12,143 bases of DNA from CAZUNO01 sp964621445 [NCBI: Candidatus Hadarchaeota archaeon] (GTDB taxonomy: Archaea > CAYQAE01 > CAYVLA01), in assembly GCA_964621445.1 (NCBI GenBank), contig CAZUNO010000047.1, positions 1-12,143 on the forward strand, in the 5' to 3' direction. Both the position numbers and the translations under genes were made by a program. Positions 1 through 7,647 of the stretch are shown here, piece after piece. Each line of letters starts with the position of its first letter. Position 1 is the first letter of the stretch. Below the pieces are notes generated by a model. It saw only the letters and a program-made list of their open reading frames with translations, searched no databases and was not told where the DNA came from.

Positions 1-266
1 TATATCTTCTCGAATTCCGTCTCTACCAGAGACTCTAGGCCCTTTGACCCTAACCCAAACAAATAATACCTGTGGACCTGGTGGCTAGGGAGAGCACAGA
101 TCATTATCGATAGTAACGCAAGGCCATATCACCCATTCGGAGTGAAATGGCAAATATCCCACCTCCTTCCCCCTTTTGAGGCGACCCAGAAGCGAGTATC
201 CTACCCTTGGTAAACTGAACGAGATCACTTTTATAGAGTGTCAAGAAAGCGTTGAGGAATCTGGCC
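1..266. other. upstream region of the first sulfatase, no gene seen
   Basis: No convincing coding frame is visible here; the short minus-strand frame crossing this stretch runs into the sulfatase gene and resembles no protein family. A TATA-like stretch, CTTTTATAG, lies at about 228-236. That is roughly 33 bp before the preferred ATG at 267 and would place transcription start near 258-260, leaving a very short leader. I see no tRNA, repeat array or hairpin. Confidence 0.4.
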
Positions 267-1679
267 ATGAGCAATTCACAGCCAAACATACTTGTCCTAT
301 TAACCGAACAGCATCGAGGTGACTCCCTTTCGTGTGAGAGGCATCCGGTCTTGCTCACCCCGACCATGGACCGCATAGCGGGACGCGGCGTCAGGTTCTC
401 AAGGGCTTACAGTACCTGCCCTGTTTGCATACCTGCCAGGCGGTCCCTGCTCACCGGACAGTCCCCCTCAACCCACGGGGTTCTCGGCTATGGGAGAAAA
501 CCTTGGAACGAGTCATCGATAGCGGATGAGCTGTCGAAGGCCGGCTATCAGACCGCCTGGATCGGGCGGGACATGCATCAGGAACCCCCCGAAAAGAGAT
601 GCGGCTTCGAGACAACCATTCTCAGCGGAATGCGTAACCCCGGCAATCCCTATGATCAGTTCTTGAAAAACAACCAGCCCGAAGGCGGAGGAGGGTACTA
701 CGGCAGCGGCGTAATGCACAATGACTACACTGCGCGGCCCTTTCATCTCCCTGAGAATCTACACCACACCACCTGGACGGTGGGCCAGGCATTATCCTGG
801 CTCAAGGAGCGCGACAGAGGCCGTCCCTTCTTCCTGGTAGTCTCTTTCCTGGCAGCCCATCCCCCTCTGATTCCCCCTGCATGCTACTTCGACCGCTATC
901 TTCGAACCGGGGTTCCCGACCCCTTCATCGGTGACTGGGCAAGACCGCCCGAGAATGACGGCATCGGCATGGGACAGTCATCCTCAAAGGTGAATCTCAA
1001 GGAAGAGGCCCTTCTGAGCGCCCGGGCCGGGTACTATGGACTGATAAACCATCTCGACGACCAGATGAATCGCCTTCTGAACCCCGTGACGGGAATACAG
1101 AGAATGACCGACAACAACACAGCGGTCATCATGACAAGCGACCATGGTGAAATGCTGGGGGATCACTACTGCTGGGCCAAGTCGCTGCCCTACGAGGGCG
1201 CCGCCCGGATTCCGTTGCTTATCAGTGTGCCGGATAGGTTCGAAGCGAGGGCCAACAGCGTGGTTGACAGGCCGGTGGGCCTGGAGGATATCTTGCCCAC
1301 CGTTCTGGAGATTTCAGGGGTGGATATCCCGGACTACGTGGATGGTAGGAGCCTCCTGCCGCTGCTGAGAGGGGACCGTGAGGCGGCATCTAACTGGCGA
1401 AGATACATTCACATCGAGTATGCGGATCCCAGGGCATTCCACGCCCTGACCGACGGCAAGGAGAAGTATGTGTGGTTTGCCGGGGACGACCGCGAACAGC
1501 TCTTTGACCTGAAGAACGATCCGGGCGAGTGCATCAATAAGGCGGATGATCCTGATTGGGCCAAAAATGTCGGTCGGTGGCGTCGGCTGATGGTTGATGA
1601 GCTGACGGGTCGCCCTGAGGGCTTCACCGACGGAGATGAACTGATCGCCGGTCGGCCCTATCCAATGATAATGGAGTAG
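267..1679 (+). CDS. sulfatase (alkaline phosphatase superfamily) with atypical active-site residues
   Basis: This is a 470-residue type I sulfatase, expected to hydrolyse sulfate esters with a formylglycine made from an active-site cysteine. The modification motif is C54-I-P-A-R58, followed by SLLTGQ. The C-terminal metal site is S-D292-H-G294, followed by LGDH, and K305 falls where the second conserved lysine sits. The tail DLKNDPGECIN is the usual sulfatase DPxE-type ending. Length is normal. The ATG at 267 is preferred over a TTG at 252 because GAGG lies 9 nt upstream and the protein then begins just before the first strand (PNILVLLTEQ). There is no signal peptide, so it is probably cytoplasmic. 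Three active-site positions are unusual: E14-Q where D-Q or D-D is normal, R101 in place of the lysine of the GKxxH motif, and A57 in place of serine in CxPSR. The family is clear; the substrate is unknown, and reduced or altered activity is possible. A second sulfatase follows 9 nt after the stop in the same frame. Confidence 0.9.
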   Translation: MSNSQPNILVLLTEQHRGDSLSCERHPVLLTPTMDRIAGRGVRFSRAYSTCPVCIPARRSLLTGQSPSTHGVLGYGRKPWNESSIADELSKAGYQTAWIGRDMHQEPPEKRCGFETTILSGMRNPGNPYDQFLKNNQPEGGGGYYGSGVMHNDYTARPFHLPENLHHTTWTVGQALSWLKERDRGRPFFLVVSFLAAHPPLIPPACYFDRYLRTGVPDPFIGDWARPPENDGIGMGQSSSKVNLKEEALLSARAGYYGLINHLDDQMNRLLNPVTGIQRMTDNNTAVIMTSDHGEMLGDHYCWAKSLPYEGAARIPLLISVPDRFEARANSVVDRPVGLEDILPTVLEISGVDIPDYVDGRSLLPLLRGDREAASNWRRYIHIEYADPRAFHALTDGKEKYVWFAGDDREQLFDLKNDPGECINKADDPDWAKNVGRWRRLMVDELTGRPEGFTDGDELIAGRPYPMIME

Positions 1680-1688
1680 ATCAAGCAA

Positions 1689-3107
1689 TTGCAACCCGAT
1701 ATCGTATGGATCTACTGTGATGAGTTGCGGACGGACGCGCTTGGCTGTTACGGCCATCCAACCATGCGGATGTACACCCCGAATATTGACCGGCTGGCCG
1801 CCAGCGGGGTGCGCTTTGCCAATGGCTTCTGCAACTCACCGGTCTGCGTCCCCTCGCGCATGTGCACTTTGACCGGCCTCCGCCCCGAGGACACCGGTGT
1901 GTACAACAATGAAGGCAGCTGGAGGAACTTCCGCATGCCATTCCGGCCGGAGACCTTTCCCCAGGTACTGGCGGCAAGCGGCTACCGGACTGCCAACTTC
2001 GGCAAGATCCATCTCGCCCGCGAAATGTTACCGGGGCCTGACTCCGATCGCACGGTATTCCAGCATCATGATCACGGGGGCGCCGAGATGGACTTCTGGT
2101 CGCATCTTGGCAATGACCGTGTGAAGATGGTGCGGTCCCCGATTGGAGGTATGAATGGCGGTGTCTACCCCGCCGGTGAGCCATACCCGCCCGATGAGGT
2201 CATGGCACGTGCGCTGCGGTGGATGAGATCTGTTGAGAGGCCTTTCCTGGTGCGTATGTCGCTCCTGCAGCCACACACACCGGTTTTGCCCCCGGAGAGT
2301 TACATACGACTCTATTCGGGCCAGGACCCGGGGCTGCCTGAGCCGTTGCCCGACACGATGTCCGAGTTTGAGAAACGCGTGGCGGATATCCATGGTCTGG
2401 ATCGCATGCCCCGGGAGAAGCTGAGGTCGGCGCGATTATCGTACTATGCGCAGGTCGCCTGGATCGATACACAGGTGGGAATAGTGCTTACCGAGCTGGA
2501 ATGCAAAGGTCGTCTTGAAGAGACCATAGTCATGTTCGGGTCCGATCACGGGAATCCCCTTGGTGACAGCGGGGCCTTTGGGAAACACACCTTTACCCCC
2601 ACCGTGCATCGGGTGCCCCTGATCATATCACTACCCGGCACGCTGCCAGAGGGAGAGGTCCGTGACGATATCTGCGAGAGCCTCGATGTTGGCCGTACAC
2701 TGCTGGGCCTCGCCGGAATCTCGGCTCCAGATCAGTTCAGGGGGCGTGATCTCTTCACGGACCCGGAGCCTGAGGCCATCTACTCGACAATAGGATTCGG
2801 GCAGCCTGACAGCAAGCTCGCCCCGAATGGGGGTATTGGGGAATGGACGGAGAACCGTGGGTGGCCGCGACGCTGTTGCATCCGAACCGGGGAGTTCAGA
2901 CTCGATATGAACGTGCTGATCGACAACCAAAGACCAGCGCCCGAAGATGAAGACGTATTCCTGGTCGATGTCAGGAAAGACCCTGGAGAGTTCACAAACC
3001 TCGCAGCCGATCCTGACTATTCAGATGTTGTTCAAGACCTGGCCGGAAAGCTCGAGAAGCACGCTGAGGGCGGTGTCGAGATCCCGTCCACATGTCTTGT
3101 ACGATGA
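1689..3107 (+). CDS. sulfatase (alkaline phosphatase superfamily)
   Basis: This is a 472-residue sulfatase. It opens with PDIVWIYCDELRTDALG, giving first metal ligands D11-E12. The formylglycine motif C53-V-P-S-R57 is followed by CTLTGL, GKIH supplies K106 and H108, QPH is at 194-196, and S-D286-H-G288 with K299-H300 forms the C-terminal half of the metal and sulfate site. The ending VDVRKDPGEFTNLA is typical. The start must be TTG at 1689: the frame is the same as the preceding sulfatase, whose TAG ends at 1679, and no ATG or GTG lies between. The only ribosome-binding candidate is a GGAG at 1673-1676, so translation may be coupled to the upstream gene. No signal peptide or membrane segment is seen. 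It probably acts with its neighbours on a sulfated sugar, but the regio- and substrate specificity cannot be read from sequence. A phosphonate or phosphate monoesterase of the same superfamily is the main alternative. Confidence 0.9.
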   Translation: MQPDIVWIYCDELRTDALGCYGHPTMRMYTPNIDRLAASGVRFANGFCNSPVCVPSRMCTLTGLRPEDTGVYNNEGSWRNFRMPFRPETFPQVLAASGYRTANFGKIHLAREMLPGPDSDRTVFQHHDHGGAEMDFWSHLGNDRVKMVRSPIGGMNGGVYPAGEPYPPDEVMARALRWMRSVERPFLVRMSLLQPHTPVLPPESYIRLYSGQDPGLPEPLPDTMSEFEKRVADIHGLDRMPREKLRSARLSYYAQVAWIDTQVGIVLTELECKGRLEETIVMFGSDHGNPLGDSGAFGKHTFTPTVHRVPLIISLPGTLPEGEVRDDICESLDVGRTLLGLAGISAPDQFRGRDLFTDPEPEAIYSTIGFGQPDSKLAPNGGIGEWTENRGWPRRCCIRTGEFRLDMNVLIDNQRPAPEDEDVFLVDVRKDPGEFTNLAADPDYSDVVQDLAGKLEKHAEGGVEIPSTCLVR

Positions 3108-3132
3108 ATGTTTCAGGTCCGAGAGACAGATA

Positions 3133-3138
3133 GGAGGT
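3133..3138 (+). promoter_or_regulatory. strong Shine-Dalgarno deciding a GTG start
   Basis: GGAGGT lies 6 nt before the GTG at 3145. It is the best ribosome-binding site in the window and shows that the GH99-like protein starts at 3145, not at the upstream in-frame ATG at 2947, which would lie inside the preceding sulfatase gene. Confidence 0.8.
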
Positions 3139-3144
3139 ATAACG

Positions 3145-4251
3145 GTGGGACACTATGACGTCGCTGCTTTCATCTGGCCTGCCTTCCACCACGATCCCCG
3201 CATGGAGGACATCTGGACGGAGGGTGACGGCGAGTGGATGACCGTTCGCAACGCCAAACCCCGCTTCGATGGACACAATCAACCCAGGGTTCCCCTGTTT
3301 GGTTACCAGGATGAAGCCGATCCAGGTGTGATGAGGCAGCATGCTGAGCTCGCCCTCGAGCACGGGGTGAACGTGTTCATAATGGACTGGTACTGGTACG
3401 AGGATTCCCCGTTCCTCGAAAGGCAGCTCAACGAGGGCTTGATGCCCGGGATCAAGGGAACCGGTATGAAGTTCTATCTGATGTGGGCAAACCACGATGC
3501 AGGCCTGACCTGGGACCCGATCACCGATGACACGGATATCTTCTGGAGGGAAGCAGTTGACAGGGCGACATTCGAAAGGATCGCCCGGAGATGGATAGAG
3601 AGGTACTTCTCGCATGACAACTATTACAAGATAGACGGTTGTCCCGTTCTTTGCCTGTACGACCTTCCAGCATTTGTGGATGGTATTGGCGGGACAGGCG
3701 AGGCGAAGAGGGCACTGGCCTGGTTTCGAGCTGAGGTGAAGGAGGCAGGTTATCCGGACCTCCATCTGCAAAACACCTACATGGGCCATATACCGATGGA
3801 TATCCTGTCCAGTTGCCCCGATCTTGAGATCGGACCCTCCGGGGCGGTCAATGCAATTGGCTTTGACAGCGTGACCCGCTACCAGTGGGTACATGTTGCG
3901 GGAGCGCAGGACCGGGAGTACTCGGAGTGGGGGGAGATCGGTGTGGATGACTGGGATATAATGCTGAAGCGGTTCGGCAGTGTTGTTCCACACGTCTCGG
4001 TCGGTTGGGACAACAACCCCAGGTTCACGACATACAGACAGATAGTCAGGGATGAGTCACCAGAGCTATTCGAAGGATTTCTGAGAAGGGCAAAGGGATT
4101 CCTCGACACGCATCCCGAGCAGCACAGACTGGTGACATTGAACTCATGGAATGAGTGGACCGAGGGTTCGTATCTACTGCCGGACGAGAGATCTGGATAT
4201 GGCTTTCTCGAGGCAGTCAAGGCTGTATTTGGAGGCTCTAGTGACATCTGA
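3145..4251 (+). CDS. glycoside hydrolase family 99-like / WbsX-type protein
   Basis: The 368-residue product looks like the GH99-like domain of the WbsX group, proteins found with glycan synthesis or breakdown genes and related to GH99 endo-alpha-mannosidases. Matching signatures in order are GVNVFIMDWYWYED (about 74-87), LERQLNEG (91-98), FYLMWANHD (110-118; family form is CWANE), a regular YYKIDGCPVLCLYD strand (160-173), VSVGWDNNPR (285-294) and the terminal NSWNEWTEGSYLLPD (333-347; family form is NAWNEWGEGxYLEPD). The family fold is a (beta/alpha)8 barrel, with acidic residues after these strands as likely catalytic or sugar-binding residues. It starts at GTG after GGAGGT, 37 nt downstream of the second sulfatase, so it is likely in the same operon. 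No signal peptide is visible. The founding WbsX was called a glycosyltransferase, so hydrolase versus transferase activity remains open. Confidence 0.82.
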   Translation: MGHYDVAAFIWPAFHHDPRMEDIWTEGDGEWMTVRNAKPRFDGHNQPRVPLFGYQDEADPGVMRQHAELALEHGVNVFIMDWYWYEDSPFLERQLNEGLMPGIKGTGMKFYLMWANHDAGLTWDPITDDTDIFWREAVDRATFERIARRWIERYFSHDNYYKIDGCPVLCLYDLPAFVDGIGGTGEAKRALAWFRAEVKEAGYPDLHLQNTYMGHIPMDILSSCPDLEIGPSGAVNAIGFDSVTRYQWVHVAGAQDREYSEWGEIGVDDWDIMLKRFGSVVPHVSVGWDNNPRFTTYRQIVRDESPELFEGFLRRAKGFLDTHPEQHRLVTLNSWNEWTEGSYLLPDERSGYGFLEAVKAVFGGSSDI

Positions 4252-4522
4252 ACGGGCGACCTGGGGCGTCCGGGCCTCAGGATGGACCCTTGGTCTATCG
4301 GGTGCCGAATAGATTAGTGGGCTTGGAGAATACCTTGCAGGTCCAAGGACAAAAGCCCGAGGTAATGGATGGCTATATCTTTGGAGATCTGCCTACCTGG
4401 GGCACAGGCTTTAGGCATGCCACCAGTTCCATAGAAAGCCCGGGGCATGTTTCAAGATAATCAGGATCTCTCTTCAGTTCCCGGGCTGTGGTCGAAACGA
4501 GGAATGTAAGTGGGGGAATCCG
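4252..4522. other. convergent intergenic region, no gene seen
   Basis: The 271 bp between the ends of two converging genes hold no plausible coding frame. I see no hairpin followed by a T tract and no long poly-T archaeal terminator, although transcripts from both sides must end around here. Confidence 0.4.
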
Positions 4523-5779
4523 TTACTCGGTTCTCTGCCCACGGAAGCTTGTCGATGCGACCTCCCGGTAGAGCCTCTGCCGTATCATTAATGACCAGAC
4601 AATGAAACCTGCCAGAATCGACGTGGCGCTGACTATCAGCCACTGGGCCAGGTAGATCCAGACCAGGGCACGGTCCTTTCTCTCAATGGCGAGGGCATTG
4701 AGTTCCTCTAAATCCTGTATGAACTGGCTGTAGGCCGACCGGGCCTGTTCATACTCCTGCCTCAGGTACATCTCGTCTGCCTCTCCTTTCGAGTCCATCA
4801 CATCATCCATGCCCTCGAATATTGGCGCCATGTTTGCGCCGAAACCCTCCGCGAACTCGATGGTCCCTAGCAGCAGCGAGGTTCGGGTATTGAACCCTGT
4901 GATCTTTGACCTGATGTCGTGTATTATCTCCACGTCATCGGGCAGCTGCCTCCCAGTGCTGTACAGTATCATATTCATTATTATGTCAAAGCCGTATGGA
5001 TTCGCCATCGGATCCTGCCACCACCACTCCGTCAGCGAATCATGTGTGGTCCAGGTAATGCCTTCTCCATACTGCCATGAGATGATCTGAGGGGTGCACC
5101 CTGGCTTCTGGTTTGCCCGATCGGCGAATGGCCCCTTGATCCAGGACCAAACAACGGCCCCCGGGCGTGGGATCAGTAGGGCACAGCGGTAGCCCGAGAG
5201 GTACCATGGCACATCCTTGCCTTTGAACATGGTGAGAACCGGCGGGAGTCCGGTTCCTTCCTCCAGGATTATGCGGCCGTCCCTGGGATAGCGAGACCAT
5301 CCCGCGCCGATGGTCAGCAGCGCCTCGACATCGTTCGGGAACGCCCTCTGGGTTGCGGAGTCCGCCCAGTCCTGGAAATATTGCGTGCTGAGGAGGGATC
5401 TCGAATTCATACCTCCGGTGCCTTCCAACACGGCATCATGCATCCATCTCTGCTGGAGGGGGCTGAACATGCCCATCTGGGTTCCCTCGAAAAGCATGAA
5501 ATCCTGGATCTGTACCCCTTCATAGCTGCGCGGGAAGTAGATCCTCACGAACTTCTTGATCTGGGGATCTCCTCCAGGCACGGACCGACTGGGAACGAAG
5601 AGGGGCGATATCATGGGCTCGCCCATGAACCAAGAACTTATGAGGCGTGTATCGTCCACCCTGCCGGTCAGAAGGGCCCCGATCTTGTCCGTTTTCTCGT
5701 GAAGGCCTTTACACGGCACCAGGAATAACCCCAGCATGACCAGGAGGATCGCCGAGAGATATCGTGGCCTGATGATCAA
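4523..5779 (-). CDS. exported C-terminally anchored protein of unknown family, possible GATase1-like domain (paralogue A)
   Basis: I do not recognise a named family for this 418-residue protein. It has a signal-peptide-like N-terminus (about 8-24, ILLVMLGLFLVPCKG), a large globular region, a helical segment rich in charged residues (about 320-370) and one membrane helix near the end (about 372-398, followed by RQRLYR). The bulk should therefore face outside with a short positively charged tail inside. It is a clear paralogue of the protein at 9168-10430. Shared stretches include SWF..EP, FVRIYFPRSYE, MFSPLQQRW, FPND (residues 147-150 in both), VPWY, LIPRPG, ANPYGFDII, STGRQLP, FAEGFGAN and ERKDRALVWIY. 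The sequence pattern (exposed acidic loop, QQ-W helix, then FPND and a final PYGxDIIxNM helix) is reminiscent of class I glutamine-amidotransferase-like folds, but no Cys-His-Glu triad is evident. The TTG start agrees with a TATA box 26 bp upstream, suggesting a leaderless transcript. It probably senses, binds or processes something at the cell surface related to the glycan genes; this is inference from context only. Confidence 0.75.
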   Translation of the reverse strand: MIIRPRYLSAILLVMLGLFLVPCKGLHEKTDKIGALLTGRVDDTRLISSWFMGEPMISPLFVPSRSVPGGDPQIKKFVRIYFPRSYEGVQIQDFMLFEGTQMGMFSPLQQRWMHDAVLEGTGGMNSRSLLSTQYFQDWADSATQRAFPNDVEALLTIGAGWSRYPRDGRIILEEGTGLPPVLTMFKGKDVPWYLSGYRCALLIPRPGAVVWSWIKGPFADRANQKPGCTPQIISWQYGEGITWTTHDSLTEWWWQDPMANPYGFDIIMNMILYSTGRQLPDDVEIIHDIRSKITGFNTRTSLLLGTIEFAEGFGANMAPIFEGMDDVMDSKGEADEMYLRQEYEQARSAYSQFIQDLEELNALAIERKDRALVWIYLAQWLIVSATSILAGFIVWSLMIRQRLYREVASTSFRGQRTE

Positions 5780-5800
5780 CGCATTCAGCGCACCGTGGCG

Positions 5801-5810
5801 GGTTTAAATG
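5801..5810 (-). promoter_or_regulatory. TATA box for a leaderless transcript
   Basis: The sequence GGTTTAAATG (CATTTAAACC on the minus strand) is centred about 26 bp before the TTG start at 5779. This is the spacing at which archaeal transcription starts on the first base of the start codon. No Shine-Dalgarno is present, in agreement with a leaderless message. The box lies in the 86-bp gap after the upstream sulfatase, so this gene probably has its own promoter despite sharing the strand. Confidence 0.6.
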
Positions 5811-5865
5811 TATTGCCGTAGCCAGAGCAGCTGTCTCGGCATCTCAGGGACGATTCCCCACAGGG

Positions 5866-7287
5866 CTACGAATGTGAGAATGAATGGTGCAGTTGGACAT
5901 TGTCGTCGGTTCGGCTCTGCCAGTCCCGGATCCTTTCAAGGAGGTCCGACATCAGACCTTCATATCTCCCAGATTGGGCAAGATTGTTGATCTCCATGGG
6001 ATCATCCTCCAGGTTGTACAGCTCATGCCTCCCTATGGTTGAGTAGGTGAACCTCCAGCCATCTGGTGTAAGAATCGTCCGGGTGGGGTCTGTCAACGCA
6101 TCTGCAGCCCGATCAGGCGCTTTTCGGCCTTTTCGTATATTCCACTCTATTATCGCGCCCTCATTAGTTACCTCCCCGCCATCGATTATAGGATTCAGGG
6201 TCTCCCCCTGGAGGTGTTTGGGGATCTCCTCGCCCATGATGTCGAGGATCGTGGGAAGCAGATCGATATGGCTAACGGGTTCGTGGACGGTGATTGGTTC
6301 CTTCTCTCCAGGTGTCCTGATGATGAGCGGGACCCTGATAGCCTCCTTGTACATCACCCCCTTCTGTAGCAGTCGATGGCTGCCCAGCATGTCCCCGTGG
6401 TCGGCCGTGTAGACGATCACCGTCTCGTCATACAGGTCGCATTCCCGTAGGGTCTCGAGAATTGTTCCCACATGGGTGTCAACCTGGCTGCACAGCCCCC
6501 AGTAGTTGGAGACAAGCTTTCTCCATTCCTCCTCGTCCTGGAGGTTCCAGGAACGGTATCCCTTCTCGTAGAAGGACCGGTAGCGGTGAAGTGCCTTGGG
6601 GTGCTGGTCCTCGGTTGGAGGATGGTGGAAATTCTCCGGCAGCTCTATTTCATTGGGATCATACTGCCCGTCCCTTGGACCGTGGTAGGGCGGATGGGGT
6701 TCATGGAATCCGACGAAGAGAACGAAGGGCCGCCTCCGGTTCTCCCGGATGAACCTCGAGGCCTCGCGAGCGAGGTATGCAGTCTTCGAGAATTCCTCCG
6801 GTATTTTAGTGCAGGCAAGGTTGTCAAAGGTGTTGTCCTCACCCGGCTGGAAGCCGTTCTTGACGAGAAAGTTGTAGTAGGTTGAGCGGTCCCCGCGGTC
6901 ACGTCCGGGACGATAGTGTTTGTGGTAGTCATCCTGTATGCTTCTCCACTCATCGAACCCGTGCTGACGGAAGACCTCATCCCCTAGATGCCATTTACCA
7001 TAGTACCCGGTTACGTACCTGTGTTCAGGCAACATCTCCGGAAGACAGGGCACGTTCAGCGGGAGTACGGTGTTGTCGGCTGTGCACCCAGTTGAATGAG
7101 GATAGAGTCCTGTGAGAAGGGAGGAGCGCGAAGCTGTGCAGACCGGTTGTGTCACGCAGGTTTGCTCAAACACTACCCCTTCCGAGGCAAGCCTATTCAG
7201 GTTCGGCATCTGGATACGGGAGTTACCATACGCGGCCATGGTATCGGTTCTCTGCTGATCAGTAAATATGAATAGAAGATTCGACAT
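5866..7287 (-). CDS. sulfatase (alkaline phosphatase superfamily), canonical active site with CxASR motif
   Basis: This is a 473-residue sulfatase with the full catalytic set: D10-Q11 in FTDQQRTDTM, the formylglycine motif C50-T-A-S-R54 followed by SSLLTG, GKWH with K98 and H100, HEPHPPY around 195-201, A-D296-H-G298 with LGSH, and K309. The ending LYNLEDDPMEINNL is standard. The chosen start is ATG at 7287 (MSNLLFIFTDQ), directly before the first strand of the fold. The frame stays open upstream for another 406 codons, but those lie in the intergenic region and antisense to the next gene and look like nothing. No signal peptide is seen, so it is probably cytoplasmic. The alanine in CxAxR matters: oxygen-dependent FGE prefers CxPxR, while the anaerobic radical-SAM maturase (anSME) accepts CxAxR, which suggests anaerobic maturation. 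It resembles choline-sulfatase and N-sulfoglucosamine sulfohydrolase relatives; the substrate is unknown. Confidence 0.92.
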   Translation of the reverse strand: MSNLLFIFTDQQRTDTMAAYGNSRIQMPNLNRLASEGVVFEQTCVTQPVCTASRSSLLTGLYPHSTGCTADNTVLPLNVPCLPEMLPEHRYVTGYYGKWHLGDEVFRQHGFDEWRSIQDDYHKHYRPGRDRGDRSTYYNFLVKNGFQPGEDNTFDNLACTKIPEEFSKTAYLAREASRFIRENRRRPFVLFVGFHEPHPPYHGPRDGQYDPNEIELPENFHHPPTEDQHPKALHRYRSFYEKGYRSWNLQDEEEWRKLVSNYWGLCSQVDTHVGTILETLRECDLYDETVIVYTADHGDMLGSHRLLQKGVMYKEAIRVPLIIRTPGEKEPITVHEPVSHIDLLPTILDIMGEEIPKHLQGETLNPIIDGGEVTNEGAIIEWNIRKGRKAPDRAADALTDPTRTILTPDGWRFTYSTIGRHELYNLEDDPMEINNLAQSGRYEGLMSDLLERIRDWQSRTDDNVQLHHSFSHS

Positions 7288-7308
7288 GGTGTCGGTTCTC
7301 TGAGGATC
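7237..7308 (-). repeat. 24-bp imperfect direct repeat across the start codon of a sulfatase gene
   Basis: Bases 7237-7260 and 7285-7308 match at 21 of 24 positions and are exactly 48 bp apart, so they are in phase. The inner copy encodes DQQRTDTM, the conserved N-terminal sulfatase motif. The outer copy would read DPQRTDTM, and its final ATG is the actual start codon at 7287. The 24 bp between the copies are not repeated. Confidence 0.6.
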
Positions 7309-7647
7309 GATCCCCTTATGTGTTGTTTCCAAATGAATACCCAACCCCCAGTCAACCATGCAAACGGAGGACGGCCAAAACCCGGCTTCTCGTCCCAGGG
7401 TCTGCATGTCTTGAAATTTGATGGCAAATAACGGAAACATGTGTTGCTCGCAGCATCTGGTCCCAATATGCGCATTAAGCAACCCTGGCCGAGGTTCGTT
7501 ACCTGTCGTATCCGCCTCGTGGAGGTATGGGGGTGGAGAAATAGACAGGGGCCGGTTGAAAGCAGGCAGACAAGTAGTAAACCTTCGTTGATATTCGAAA
7601 CCCTTTTTCAGTCTCGAGCGAGTATTAAAGGCATGAAGGGCTAAATC
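7288..7647. promoter_or_regulatory. divergent intergenic region between the sulfatase and the DUF5010-like gene
   Basis: These 360 bp separate two diverging genes and must hold both promoters. On the plus side, AGTATTAAAG (about 7621-7630) is a weak TATA candidate, and AAGGG at 7636-7640 is a possible ribosome-binding site 7 nt before the ATG at 7648. On the minus side I see only a weak ACACATAAGG-like stretch (about 7313-7322) and no good Shine-Dalgarno. An open minus-strand frame crosses the region but its translation has no recognisable protein character. No RNA gene is evident. Confidence 0.4.

Noticed and set aside
1681-2393. Minus-strand frames opposite the second sulfatase
   Set aside because: Cysteine-, arginine- and histidine-rich translations typical of antisense GC-rich DNA, opposite a gene with a complete active site.
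2947-3144. Earlier ATG at 2947 for the GH99-like protein
   Set aside because: It would overlap the second sulfatase gene by 160 bp, the added residues look like noise, and the GTG at 3145 has an excellent GGAGGT.
2992-3993. 333-codon minus-strand open frame
   Set aside because: It is antisense to the GH99-like gene, which has clear family motifs; the antisense translation has no recognisable domain and is explained by GC-rich codon bias.
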